Source: Gigaspora margarita (lineage: Eukaryota; Glomeromycota; Glomeromycetes; Diversisporales; Gigasporaceae). From it: 64,000 nucleotides of DNA. Position 1 is the first letter of the stretch. Every line of letters begins with the position of its first letter. The notes beneath the pieces were generated by a model. It was not told the DNA's origin. It ran no database searches and saw only the letters and a list, made by a program, of their open reading frames with translations. The translations under genes and the position numbers were made by a program. Where the stretch lies: assembly GCA_009809945.1 (NCBI GenBank), contig WTPW01000344.1:240071-304070 (forward strand), in the 5' to 3' direction. Positions 22,711 to 32,469 of the stretch are shown in pieces.

Positions 22711-23179
22711 TAGGGTTCCTCAAATTCAAATCAAATCAAATATTGGGTCAATTTGTATTTGATTAAATCAAATTGACTCTGATTTGAATTTGATTTGATT
22801 CAAATATTTGGATTTGAATTTGATTTGAATTTGAATTTTTAATAGTAATTTTCAAATAAAATTACTATATACTTCCAAAATTAAGCACCCTTTTTTATTA
22901 TATGGGTACTTATTTCCAGTATATCATTTTAACCAGTTTTTAGCCTAGTAACTATTTAAAGAGGTGCTTAATTTCAGGTAAATATAGGATGTGAGGGTGC
23001 TTATTTTTGGGAGGTGCTTAATTTTGGAAGTATATAGTAATTATTTGTCAAATCAAATCAAATTTGGCCAGATTTGAATTTGATCAAATCAAATATAGTC
23101 AAATTTGAATTTGAATTTGATCAAATATTTGATTCAAAAAATTGAAGATCAAATCAAGTTGCAGAACCCTACTATTGAC
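22703..23179. mobile_element. hAT-like MITE (22711-23171) inside the LINE endonuclease
   Basis: The ends TAGGGTTCCTCAAATTCAAA and GCAGAACCCTA are inverted repeats. The 8-mer CTATTGAC is exact at 22703-22710 and 23172-23179, and the LINE protein frame resumes after the second copy. The body is a quasi-repeat of AAATTTGAATTTGAT. It contains a nested mariner-type MITE (22865-23037). Without it the length would be about 286 bp, close to the sister copy at 44010-44320. Confidence 0.92.
22863..23039. mobile_element. Tc1/mariner-type MITE (22865-23037) nested in the hAT-like MITE
   Basis: Inverted ends CTATATACTTCCAAAATTAA and TTAATTTTGGAAGTATATAG, with TA at 22863-22864 and 23038-23039. The word GCACCC and its partner GGTGC repeat inside. 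The host MITE sequence continues across the insertion when compared with the sister copy at 44010-44320. Confidence 0.88.
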
Positions 23180-24345
23180 CTCTTCTTTAAACATGACTTT
23201 AAATTTAGAATTATATCAGTTTACTTACCTTTAGATAATTTACAACTTATTCTGGATATACATAATAATGTTATTCAATGGATAAACCAATTGTTTAACA
23301 ATAATATCCAACCAATTATTATAGGAGACTTTAATGCACCTCAAAACAATATATCATTAGCAATTAAATACAAATTACTCCAATTCCTTTAGTTTAATAA
23401 CATGTATAATCTTGCAGAACATACACAATCATCCTTACCAACTTGGCAAAGTAGCAGATACCAAAGCACTATTGATTATATTTGGGCACATAATTCTATT
23501 CTAAGATATCTTTCTAAATTTGAATCTGATCAATCCAACACAAGTACTAATAGTGATCATACTATTCTAATATCAAGATAGTCATTTCTATATGCTTTTT
23601 TTAAACCAGAAGATATAGTACTAAAACTCATAAAAAAGTCTTTGACTACAAGTCTATAAACTCTAAACAATAGCAAAATTTTTCAGATTAAGTAACCCAA
23701 AATTTGACTCTAAACTATACTTACTATCAACAAATACTACAGAATCACTTGAAACAACTTGGTACAAAATTCAAACAAGTATAATTAATGCTAACTTCAA
23801 CATATTGCTTACAAAAAATTTAAAGTTCACAACTTTCAACACAATTTCTCAAAAAACTTAGCAATATTGTTAGACAAATCAAAATTGTAATCAAAAATCA
23901 AACTTCTATTCCATTACACCTTAACCAAAACATTAATTATATTAATAAGTTAATAATCCATTATTACCAACTACACATAATCTATTACCAAACTGGATTT
24001 CTACTGCAAATCTTGAATGGAAAGCATTATTTCATGCTCAAAATCTTAAAAATACTAAAGAAATAAGACAACAAATTAATAATGATATTTCTAAAAGATG
24101 CAACAAACTTGCTACTAACCCAACTTCAATGATTAATAGTATTTTTAATTGCTATAAAGATCCAGTTAAATTCAATAATATTAATACAGATACAAGTACT
24201 ATTACAGGCCTTATACTATTAAGGACCATATTCATAACCATTTGATCAATGGACCCATACTCATAATATTCTTTATAATACTTATTGGAAAGATAAATAT
24301 AACCCTAAATCTAATATGGTCCAGTGCAAAAACATTTGTATACCA
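23172..24345 (+). pseudogene. LINE, segment 2: AP-endonuclease C-terminal half and linker
   Basis: The frame resumes with DLFFKHDFKFRIISVYLPL and then IIIGDFNAPQNN, the conserved GDFN catalytic motif. In shifted frames come RYQSTIDYIWAHNSI and SDHTILIS, which match the late DYIW and catalytic SDH motifs of APE-type LINE endonucleases. Multiple stops and frameshifts follow across the linker (TWYKIQTSIINANFN, KDPVKFNNIN). The segment stops near 24345, where the composite foldback insertion begins. The apparent ATG start at 23105 lies in the MITE and is not native. Confidence 0.75.
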
Positions 24346-24452
24346 AATTTAACCCATTTTTTTGCTACAATTGAAAATTAATAAATTATTAATAGTATAT
24401 ATATAATTTTTTTATATTTTAATAAAATAGCTTTTAAATTAATTATTTATAT

Positions 24453-24999
24453 TATTTTTAGGGACTGCTATTTCCACCATGGTTACACAAAAGTTTCTAT
24501 TTTTAGATTTTAATATAATATTGTATATTATAATTTTAATTATCTTCAATTGACACAACTTGATTTAGGTTACTAAAACAAGACTTGTATAACGTTACAT
24601 GACATTAGCAGCGTGTAACCAAAAATTATTTTTGCGAAAACAATGCACTGGTCTTTGTGTTATATACGTGCATATGTTGTGTAACCAATATATGTACTGT
24701 GATTGGTAGATTTAGTGTTAGGGTGGGCCGGAATTATGTCTAACCCGCTAGGGGCATTATCATAATAGTGCCCACCAGCATTAAGCTTAATGCCGGCCAA
24801 CCCAGGGTTAGGTTACCAAAATAAGATTTGTGTAACATTAAACAATATTAGTAGCGTGTAACCAAAATTTTTTTTGCAAAAATAGGCCTTTGTGTAACAT
24901 AAGTGCATATATTATTTTGAATTCTAAAAATAGAAAATCTTGTGTAACATGGTGGAAATAGCAAAAAACCATGGTGGAAATAGCAATACCCTATTTTTT
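24453..24999. mobile_element. MITE with GGGACTGCTATTTCCACCAT ends (24461-24991)
   Basis: The left end GGGACTGCTATTTCCACCAT is matched at the right by ATGGTGGAAATAGCAATACCC, and the right terminal block is duplicated (two copies of ATGGTGGAAATAGCAA, 24951-24986). The arms share GTAACC, TGTGTAAC and GTGTAACCAAAA words. The centre is a GC-richer structured block with GGGCATTAT, GTGCCC and GCATTAAGCTTAATGC palindromes. Flanking 8-mers TATTTTTA and TATTTTTT agree at 7 of 8. The ends resemble those of the 5.7-kb composite at 6071. Confidence 0.8.
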
Positions 25000-25357
25000 T
25001 TATAATTAATAATAATAAAAACTTTTTTAATTTAAAAAATAATAAAAAAAGTTGGGTTGAAAAAAATTACATATTTGCTATTTTTAGACCAAATATGCAG
25101 CATAACGTGCTTGTGTTAAGCAAGCGCCTTGGTGTGCATATAATAAATATACTATATAAATTTTACTAAATTTGAATTACAAATTATAGAGAAATTAAGC
25201 TTCAAAGTTATTTAATTCAATTTAAAAAATTTGTCAAAAATAGTATAGTTTAATTTAAAATCTATACACTGAGCTAAGTTTTCAAAATTATAAAATAAAA
25301 ACAAAATCATAAATTCTATTAAATAATATCTTTTAAATAAAAAAAAGTTTAATTGCT

Positions 25358-25890
25358 GACCTGGATAAGATTGGCAGAATTTCTATATTAGAAATTAGAG
25401 TAAAATTCCTATGATATTAATTACATGCTAAAATCTGAGCGGAGTCAAATGAAAAGTATTTTTTTATTATGTTAATGACACATGTTGATTAATTGAAAGT
25501 TGTAGAGCTCGTCGAGACGCATCTAATGTTAGTTAGATCATCCAAATCTGCCTAGTAGATCACAAGAAATTATTAAAAAACGATTGACCGATTATGTAAA
25601 ATCTCTATGTAAACAAATATTGTTTACACTGAGATTTTATATAGTCAGCCAATCATTTTTTAATGATTTCTGGTGATCTAATGGGCAGATTTGGATGATA
25701 TAACCACTGTTAAATGTATCTCAGTGAGCTCTACAACTTTCAATTGATCGATTTGTGTCATTAACTTAATAAAAAAAATACTTTATATGTTTGGCTCCAC
25801 TCAGATTTTAGCATATAATTAATATCAAGGAATTTTATCCCAATTTCTAATATAGAAATTCTGCCAATCTTATCCAGGTCAACAATTAAA
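25358..25890. repeat. Foldback element, copy 3 of the ~530-bp AGTTGTAGAGCTC family
   Basis: The arms GACCTGGATAAGATTGGCAG and CTGCCAATCTTATCCAGGTC pair perfectly at the ends, and the palindrome continues inward through AAAGTTGTAGAGCTC, CTATGTAAACAAA and TATATAGTCAGCCAATC. The flanks outside these ends are also inverted copies (to 25215 and 26745), so the palindrome is larger here than in copies 1 and 2. Confidence 0.8.
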
Positions 25891-25912
25891 CTTTTTATTT
25901 AAAAGATATTAT

Positions 25913-26633
25913 TTAGGGTGTTCTCAAGCACCTCAATCAATGGATTGGAGGCAAATTTTTAATTAGTCAGAAAACGAATAAATGAATCAAGGGAGTTACC
26001 ATTTCGATGATAAAATCAGTGAGATGCAGACCACCTTTTTTCTCCAAAAATTTACAATTGATAAAGGTCGCTCAAACACTACTCTTACATTTTTTTTAAT
26101 AAACAATGAATTCTCAACAAATTTATGACCGATCCAAAAAAATTGCTATTTTATTTTTAATATTAGAAGTTTTTAAAACAAATAGATATCTTGATACGAA
26201 TGTAGTAAATACAATATATCTCTTAAAATTTAACCAAACCATAATGAATACTATTATTCCATTCTTCTNTTATCTAAATTTAAAAGCTCCTCAACAAGGA
26301 AGGTCCAAACCTGATAGGTTTTGGGTAGACGTTTTCCTATATTTAACATATAACGAAGGCTATAACTCATTTCGAAAACATTTTCGTATTACTACGCTGC
26401 TTTCGATGCAATTGTTTCACAATTAGAAAACCACCCTGCTTTTAGTGCAACTGCATAGAAATTTTTTTATTGAATTTTTTGGACGTTTTAGGTGGCATTA
26501 TGAAGATCATGTAAAATAGAAAAAGAGTATGCTCAAGCATTTGATTCTATTAATATCATCATTGATTGTGATGCTTGAGCGTCATCACGATCATTATTGG
26601 ATCAATTGATTGAGATGCTTGAGAACGACCTTA
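25913..26633 (+). mobile_element. Harbinger-type relic (25916-26630) with TTA duplications
   Basis: The ends GGGTGTTCTCAAGCACCTCA and its near-complement GAGATGCTTGAGAACGACC form inverted repeats of about 30 bases (shared TCAATCAAT). TTA is present at 25913-25915 and 26631-26633. The inverted partner arm of the host palindrome shows the uninterrupted sequence, which proves the site. It is only 715 bp, yet carries the start of a transposase-like frame, so it is an internally deleted derivative of an autonomous element. Confidence 0.85.
26106..26460 (+). pseudogene. Truncated Harbinger-like transposase N-terminus
   Basis: The frame 26106-26426 reads MNSQQIYDRSKKIAILFLIL and later RSKPDRFWVDVFLYLTYNEG, NSFRKHFRI. 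A one-frame shift near 26390 continues with YAAFDAIVSQLENHPAFS. This order (short N-terminus, then a helical FR..R..F..I...L...P segment) is typical of the region before the DDE catalytic core in HARBI1-type nucleases. The core itself is absent because the element is internally deleted. One ambiguous base lies at 26269. The position inside a TTA-flanked inverted-repeat element supports the assignment. Confidence 0.6.
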
Positions 26634-26904
26634 ATAGAATTTATAATTTTGTTTTTATTTTATAATTTTGAAAACTTAGCTCAGTATATAGATTTTAAAT
26701 TAAACTATACTATTTTTGATCAATTTTTTTAAATTGATAAATAATGAAAAAAGTTGCTATTAATAAATATTTTATTTTCTATATAAAATAAACAAATAAA
26801 GCTATAATAAACCTTCCCATAATCTAAAAATTATATTTTTTTAAAAAAATTATTAAGTTTATATGCAAAAAAAATTTTTATTAATTTTTATTTGGTGTAC
26901 ACAG

Positions 26905-27855
26905 GTTTTTGTACCAGACTATATTAATATTGATTGGTACAACCACATTTTGGAAAAATTTACATTAGATGAAGTCTTTACTGCACTTTGCCATCTTCCT
27001 AATAACAAAGTCTGTGGCCTATCTGGAATTAGTTATGAAATGATTAAGCATGAAGGATTCTCTTTTCTCCAAGCTATTACAGTTCTTTTCAATAGATGTC
27101 TTACACAATAGTCTATACCTAAACAATGGAAAGTAGAAAGAATTTTTCCTATTTCTAAAAAACCAATTTTTGATAGTAATCTTTCAAATACACAACCCAT
27201 TAGTCTTTTAGAACATATTAAAAAACTTTACACTAAAACTCCTTACTAATTGTCTCAATCATATCTTTATACAACACAAAATTTTATCACCTTATAACTT
27301 TATTGCTCTTCTGAACAATAGTACTTCAATTCCTATTCATATACTTAATAATATTGTTGCGGATTCATCATGTAATAGTTCTCAACTTTGGCTTATATTG
27401 CAGGATATGAGCAAAGCTTATAACTCTGTTAACTTCAATCTTTTCCATAAATTCTTGGCTAGGATTCAAATGCCTACTCAATTTAACAATATACTTAATA
27501 ATCTTTTATTTGACTGACTTAATAGAGTTATTACTAATCTTGTACTAACCAATTTTTACTCAGTTAAAAATAGTATAGAACAAAGAGAAACAATAACTCC
27601 TCTCTTTTGAAGAATTTATTATGATCCTCTTATTTATTATATATCCTCCCATTTACTGGCTATACACTTACTACATATTGGCAAACAAGCCTTTGTACAC
27701 TATATTTAACTACCAAAAAACTTCATACTTCTTTATCAGTTTTGGCTTATATGAATGATACTTTATAAATTGCCTAGTCTAAAACTGAATTGGAACAAAT
27801 TATTAATATAACTACCTCATTTTACCAAATAGCAAATATACATTAGCAAATTTAT
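26905..27855 (+). pseudogene. LINE, segment 3: reverse transcriptase domain
   Basis: The frame 26863-27111 contains TALCHLPNNKVCGLSGISYE, the classic N-terminal LINE RT motif (normally NKAPGPDGI-like). Frameshifted continuation gives LNHIFIQHKILSPYNF and SSQLWLILQDMSKAYNSVN, the motif A block in which the catalytic D.S.AYDSV appears as DMSKAYNSV. Further on LAYMNDTL stands where the YADD/FADD motif C is expected, so a catalytic Asp is lost, and the frame has several stops. The protein copies element RNA at the nicked target. This copy cannot be active. It is cut near 27855 by the next insertion. Confidence 0.8.
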
Positions 27856-28306
27856 AGTACTGAAATCTTTTGAAAGATCTTGCGCACATGCAAAATCTTT
27901 CGAAAGATCTTGCATATCGCAATATATTTCGAAATATTTCAAAATATTTTTCAAAATATTTCAGGTTTTGAAATATTTTGAAAATAATTTCGAAATATTT
28001 CGAAAGTGGTATCGAAATATTTTTCGAAATATTTCAAAATATTTTAGACCTGGGAAATCAAGCTGGATCAGCTGATTTGTAACCTGGGTCATACCAAGAT
28101 CGCATCGAACTAATATTTTCAAATTATTTAAATATTTCGATGATGTTCGAATATAATTTACAAACTCTGTATTACAAGATTAGATTGATCTTTGTTTATA
28201 ATTAGATCTTCAGTTTTACATTGTTTTTTTTCGTTTGCTTTGTTTTTTTTGTTTGTTTTGTTTTTTTTGTTCGCCTCTTTGTTTTTTTTTCTTTTTTTTT
28301 TTTATC

Positions 28307-28834
28307 NNNNNNNNNNNNNNNNNNNNNNNNNNNNNNNNNNNNNNNNNNNNNNNNNNNNNNNNNNNNNNNNNNNNNNNNNNNNNNNNNNNNNNNNNNNNNN
28401 NNNNNNNNNNNNNNNNNNNNNNNNNNNNNNNNNNNNNNNNNNNNNNNNNNNNNNNNNNNNNNNNNNNNNNNNNNNNNNNNNNNNNNNNNNNNNNNNNNNN
28501 NNNNNNNNNNNNNNNNNNNNNNNNNNNNNNNNNNNNNNNNNNNNNNNNNNNNNNNNNNNNNNNNNNNNNNNNNNNNNNNNNNNNNNNNNNNNNNNNNNNN
28601 NNNNNNNNNNNNNNNNNNNNNNNNNNNNNNNNNNNNNNNNNNNNNNNNNNNNNNNNNNNNNNNNNNNNNNNNNNNNNNNNNNNNNNNNNNNNNNNNNNNN
28701 NNNNNNNNNNNNNNNNNNNNNNNNNNNNNNNNNNNNNNNNNNNNNNNNNNNNNNNNNNNNNNNNNNNNNNNNNNNNNNNNNNNNNNNNNNNNNNNNNNNN
28801 NNNNNNNNNNNNNNNNNNNNNNNNNNNNNNNNNN
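28307..28834. other. Assembly gap of 528 N
   Basis: No sequence is available. The gap is flanked by T-rich low-complexity repeats that probably caused it. Confidence 0.99.
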
Positions 28835-29240
28835 CAAAACGATAGTTAAAACAAAGAAGCGAAATAATAGCTAACTGCGAGGTGACTAGAATTATATGCA
28901 AAGAAGTGCGATAGTATTTTAAAATACGTTTTCATTTTTGTTTTTTTTCATTTTTTTTGGGTTCATTTTTTTTGTTTTTATTTTTTTTTATTCAGTTTGC
29001 TTATATTTTTTGTTTTTTTATTTTTTTTTTTATATTTCACTTCTACACTATTTTTAGGAAGTATTTAAAAAAGAGCGAAACAAAAATGATAGCAAAAACA
29101 AAAGAAATAGTGAAACAAAACGATAGTTAAAACAAAGAAGCGAAATAATAGAGGTGAGCAAAAATAAGTGTGTAGGGCTAGTTTTTTGGAATTATATGCG
29201 ATGAAGTGCAAAAGTATTTTAAAATATATTTTTGTTTTCA
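28835..29240 (+). repeat. Tandem duplication, period about 282 bp
   Basis: The block AAAACGATAGTTAAAACAAA...GAAATAATAG at 28836 recurs at 29118, followed both times by GAATTATATGC, GAAGTGC and AGTATTTTAAAATA. The left copy abuts the gap, so more units may be hidden there. Confidence 0.75.
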
Positions 29241-30024
29241 TTTTTTTCATTTTTTTTTTGGGTTCATTTTTTTCGTCATTTTTTTCATTTTTTTTGGGTT
29301 CGTCATTTTTTTCCATTTTTTTTGTATAATAATATATAATAAAAATATAATATTAAATAAAAATGTGTATTTAATTTAAAATAAATTTAGAATATAACAT
29401 ATAATAATAATAAAAAAAATATAAAATTTTATATTGAATTGCGAACACATGCGAAAACCTGTGAAAACATTCAAAAAATAGCAAAACTATGATTATGTGA
29501 TAATGTATATCATTTATTATGATAATATGCGAAATATTACCTTCTGCGACCCCAGAAAGGGGATAATTAGGTACAGGAGTAGTACAGGGTTGCATTGTTT
29601 TATTTGCCTTATTTTGCAATATTTCGCAATATATTTCGAAATATTTTAAAATTTATTTCAAAATATTTTGAAAGAAATGCATGCCAAAATCTTACAAGTC
29701 AATTCTCATAAATCCCTATTTATTACCGGGACCCCAGACATCTCTCATATAGGTTATAACTGAATTTTGGCCAATTTTGATCTAATTTGCTGAAAATAAC
29801 AAAATCTATTTGCTTTAATAACTTTTTATCCAGTAATCAGAATTGAATAAACTTATATTTGTTAGATGCAACTCACTGTGAGCTTCATTTTAAAAAATAG
29901 TTTATTCAAATTGGACCACTTGATACCAAGATAATTGCCAAAACCTGGTTTTTTTTCTTAAATTTTAGGTGTTTTTGCTAAAAAATTTCAAATATGACCT
30001 CTATGCTAGATGTTCGTAGTTCTT

Positions 30025-30840
30025 TATTACCAATAGTAATTCCAATTACAATATTTCTTTTCTTAACTACAATATCACAAGAATTCCTAAAAACCAACTA
30101 TTCAAATTTTTGGGATGTTGGTTTACTTTAAATAATGAAATATCTAAACAAATCCAACTTATTCAAAAAGTGATTTTTCAACTAGTTAATATTGCCAGTA
30201 TCAAAAAAATTACAGACAAACAAATTATATATGTTATTAATACTGGAATTATCCCAATACTTAAATATAGAATTCATAATATAGTACTTCCACATACAAT
30301 ATGCACTAAAATTTAGCCAAATATTTAATAGTAGTCAAGCACAAAGCAAACTTATCACAGTCTATTCCTAATAGCACTATGCTTAACCACATCTTTATAA
30401 TATCCATAATATCTGGAACATTCAACTTCAACACCATATTACCAATTTTCTTCATAGAATCAATAATTTCTCAATCTTAGAAACAACTACACATATTAGA
30501 CTACAACAATTACAAAACAATCTCTAGTTAACTACAAATATACTTTAACATTCCCGACCTAATATTGAATGAACCTAATAAATATACTACAAACTTTAAA
30601 ATTATTTAACTTCTTACTCATCTTAATATGCAAATAACTGCTAATCAAGAAATTATATGGCCAAAAACTGTTAGTAATACACATTAACCAATTGAACCTA
30701 TTCTTATTCAATACCTACAATATATTTGATTCAAAAAACAGCTTAGACATCACAAAATTCTATATCTAAAACAGCTTTGTACTGCTGATAATAGCACTTT
30801 ACTCTGCTAACAAGATCTATTACCAAGACAAAAGGGTAGA
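30025..30840 (+). pseudogene. LINE, segment 4: C-terminal region after the reverse transcriptase
   Basis: Resumes with ITNSNSNYNISFLNYN and FKFLGCWFTLNNEISKQIQL, then IYVINTGIIPILKYRIHNIV. This matches the thumb/connection region downstream of the RT in APE-type LINEs, where FLG.WF..N commonly occurs. Frameshifted pieces (LAKYLIVVKHKANL, LCTADNSTLL, WFSYLED-like) continue to about 30840. No intact 3' end or poly-A tail is evident. Together with segments 1-3 it shows that a full-length LINE once lay here in plus orientation. Confidence 0.7.
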
Positions 30841-31356
30841 TAACCATTATAGTTCTCATACCTTGAGGATAAGGTTACTTCCCATGGAGTCATTTTGAGA
30901 TTATATACTTTCAAAATGACTTAGATTAGACTATTATAGTCTCAGATATGATGAGCGTTTTGTATTTTCCTTGTCATTCGAGTGACAGCATTTTGTATTT
31001 GCCTCGTCAAAGATGAGATGTTTATAGTCTGCTCACCAGATGATGTATAATTTGCATTTGCTTCATCATTCGAGAGCTATCAAATATGCAAGTAGCTTGG
31101 TGTGCAATTTCTTTTTTTTACATCACTCAAATAATGATCGTAGCAAATTTTTATCTCATCCACATGCGATATAATGTATGCTATATACATGCTATCAAAA
31201 AAATATTATATGTATGCTACTGGTATGCATCATATAATTGCTATCTGGTTATGCTATACATATGATATCTGGTTATGCTATTGATTAATGCCACCAAATA
31301 TGTATGCTAAGTATTTTATGTAAATGCTATCAATAATATTATCATGTGTATACTAT
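30841..31356. other. Unassigned stretch ending in degenerate ATGCTAT repeats
   Basis: 30950-31120 has repeated words around TTTGTATTTTCCTTGTCATTCGAG and TTTGCATTTGCTTCATCATTCGAG. 31160-31345 has many TATGCTA and ATGCTATC units. No gene seen. Confidence 0.5.
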
Positions 31357-31801
31357 CTGTCACTAAAAAATCTTTGGTGACAATTTCGGTAACAATTTTG
31401 GTAACGAGTTTATTATTAAATTTTAGTTTTAAATTCTTTTTTATCTTGTTCTTATATACTGTTACCAAAGTCACTAAAAATAAAATAAAAATTCTAAGAG
31501 AAATAAAACTTTACCTTATGGTACATCCAATACATATACATATGTTGATACATATATGCTCATAGTATACTCTATACTTATAGTATATACGTATGATATA
31601 TATGATATATATACATGATATACCTATAATAAAAAAAAAAGAAAAAAAAGCTAGAAAAGTTCGATTTTTTTGGTAACTTTAGTGACTTTGGTGACAGATA
31701 TCTACAAAGCTTTCTATAAACCCAAAATTGTAAATTCAATAAGAATTCTGTCACTAATTTTTTTTTCTTGCCATCACCAAAAAATTTTTAGTGACAGCTA
31801 T
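31353..31801. mobile_element. 441-bp MITE with CTGTCACTAAAAAATC ends (31357-31797)
   Basis: Inverted ends CTGTCACTAAAAAATCTTTG and CAAAAAATTTTTAGTGACAG, with CTAT at 31353-31356 and 31798-31801. The words GTAACTTTAGTGACTTTGG and GTTACCAAAGTCACTAAAA repeat inside in both orientations. Non-autonomous, superfamily uncertain. Confidence 0.75.
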
Positions 31802-31869
31802 ACGTACTAAGATAATGTATGTATACCCACTATATGAATGTGAAACACTAATTTTTCTTTACCTCAGGT

Positions 31870-32340
31870 CCATTTTGTGCTATCTTCTCTAGCTTTTTCC
31901 AGTAGTAGTGATTCATATTTCAGTACTTACCTAAATATTTATTACATGTTCTATAGGCAGAAGGAGTCAATTTACCACTTTCTTTGCAAGATATACATTG
32001 GGGATTTCTAATGGTACCTACACCCTTCAGGGTGGTAACCAGTGTCTGAAATTCAATTTTTAAATTAGTTGCGGGCTGCAACTAAATAAAAAAAAATAGT
32101 TGCAGATTATAAGAATTTATAAAAATTTAGTTGCGCGTATAAGCATTTCATCAAAATTTATAAGTAAAATTTGCAAATTTATGTGCAGAATTTGCATATG
32201 CACTTCAGATTTTGGTTGCGGAAATTTAAAATTTGTTGTGGTCCGCAGACTCCGCAACCCAATTTCAGACACTGGTGGTAACTACTCCATCCACAAACTT
32301 TTCTGGTTCTGAGGATATATTCACAATGATAAAATGCTAT
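31870..32340 (-). pseudogene. Minus-strand gene fragment with a possible cysteine motif, split by a MITE
   Basis: After removal of the MITE at 32040-32274, the minus strand reads SSEPEKFVDGVVTTLKGVGT followed by IRNPQCISCKESGKLTPSAY and RTCNKYLGKY. The spaced C..C and later C could be part of a zinc-binding module. The open stretch is about 80 codons and stops at both sides. It may belong to a companion gene of the DNA-polymerase cluster next to it, but the family is not recognised. Confidence 0.4.
32032..32282. mobile_element. 235-bp hAT-type MITE (32040-32274)
   Basis: Canonical hAT ends CAGTGTCTGAAATT and AATTTCAGACACTG with the exact 8-mer GTGGTAAC at 32032-32039 and 32275-32282. Repeated GTTGCGG and CCGCAAC words sit inside. 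It interrupts a minus-strand coding fragment, and excision restores that reading frame. Confidence 0.95.
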
Positions 32341-32469
32341 ATATTCCAAGCGTTATCTTTTGGTATAATTTTTTGTCTTGTAGTTTAGTTGGGGTTTCTA
32401 CTATTTATTGTAAAGAATTAATTTTCATTTTGAACTTTTTTTATACAGATAATATAAATTTACAAAAAG

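Larger units (their letters stand above)
24345..26905. repeat. Composite insertion splitting the LINE between linker and reverse transcriptase
   Basis: The LINE frame before it (reading ...QCKN.CIP near 24320-24345) and after it (VPDYINIDWYNHILEKF at 26910) suggests about 2.56 kb of inserted DNA. The outer parts are inverted copies: TTTGTATACCAAAT at the left and ATTTGGTGTACACA at the right. Words around 25215-25345 pair with 26631-26745. Inside sit a hAT-type MITE (24461-24991), the foldback copy 3 (25358-25890) and a Harbinger relic (25916-26630). Confidence 0.6.
27855..30025. repeat. Insertion with CGAAATATTTCG repeats, low-complexity core and assembly gap
   Basis: The left part (27870-28050) and right part (29600-29675) are rich in TTTCGAAATATTTC and TTTTGAAATATTTT words in opposite orientations, suggesting a foldback of about 1.8-2.1 kb. 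The core has long T runs with TTTTTTTGTTTG, a 528-base gap of N at 28307-28834 and a tandem duplication with a period of about 282 bp. Region 29700-30020 holds no recognisable gene. Confidence 0.5.

Noticed and set aside
23105..23171. ATG start of the second LINE frame
   Set aside because: The start and first codons lie inside the hAT-type MITE. Native LINE coding begins only after the second target duplication at 23172.
28192..28901. Several ~200-codon frames on both strands
   Set aside because: They are mostly N bases of the assembly gap flanked by poly-T/poly-A low complexity.
32100..32312. 70-codon plus-strand frame
   Set aside because: It lies almost wholly within a hAT-type MITE and crosses its right junction.
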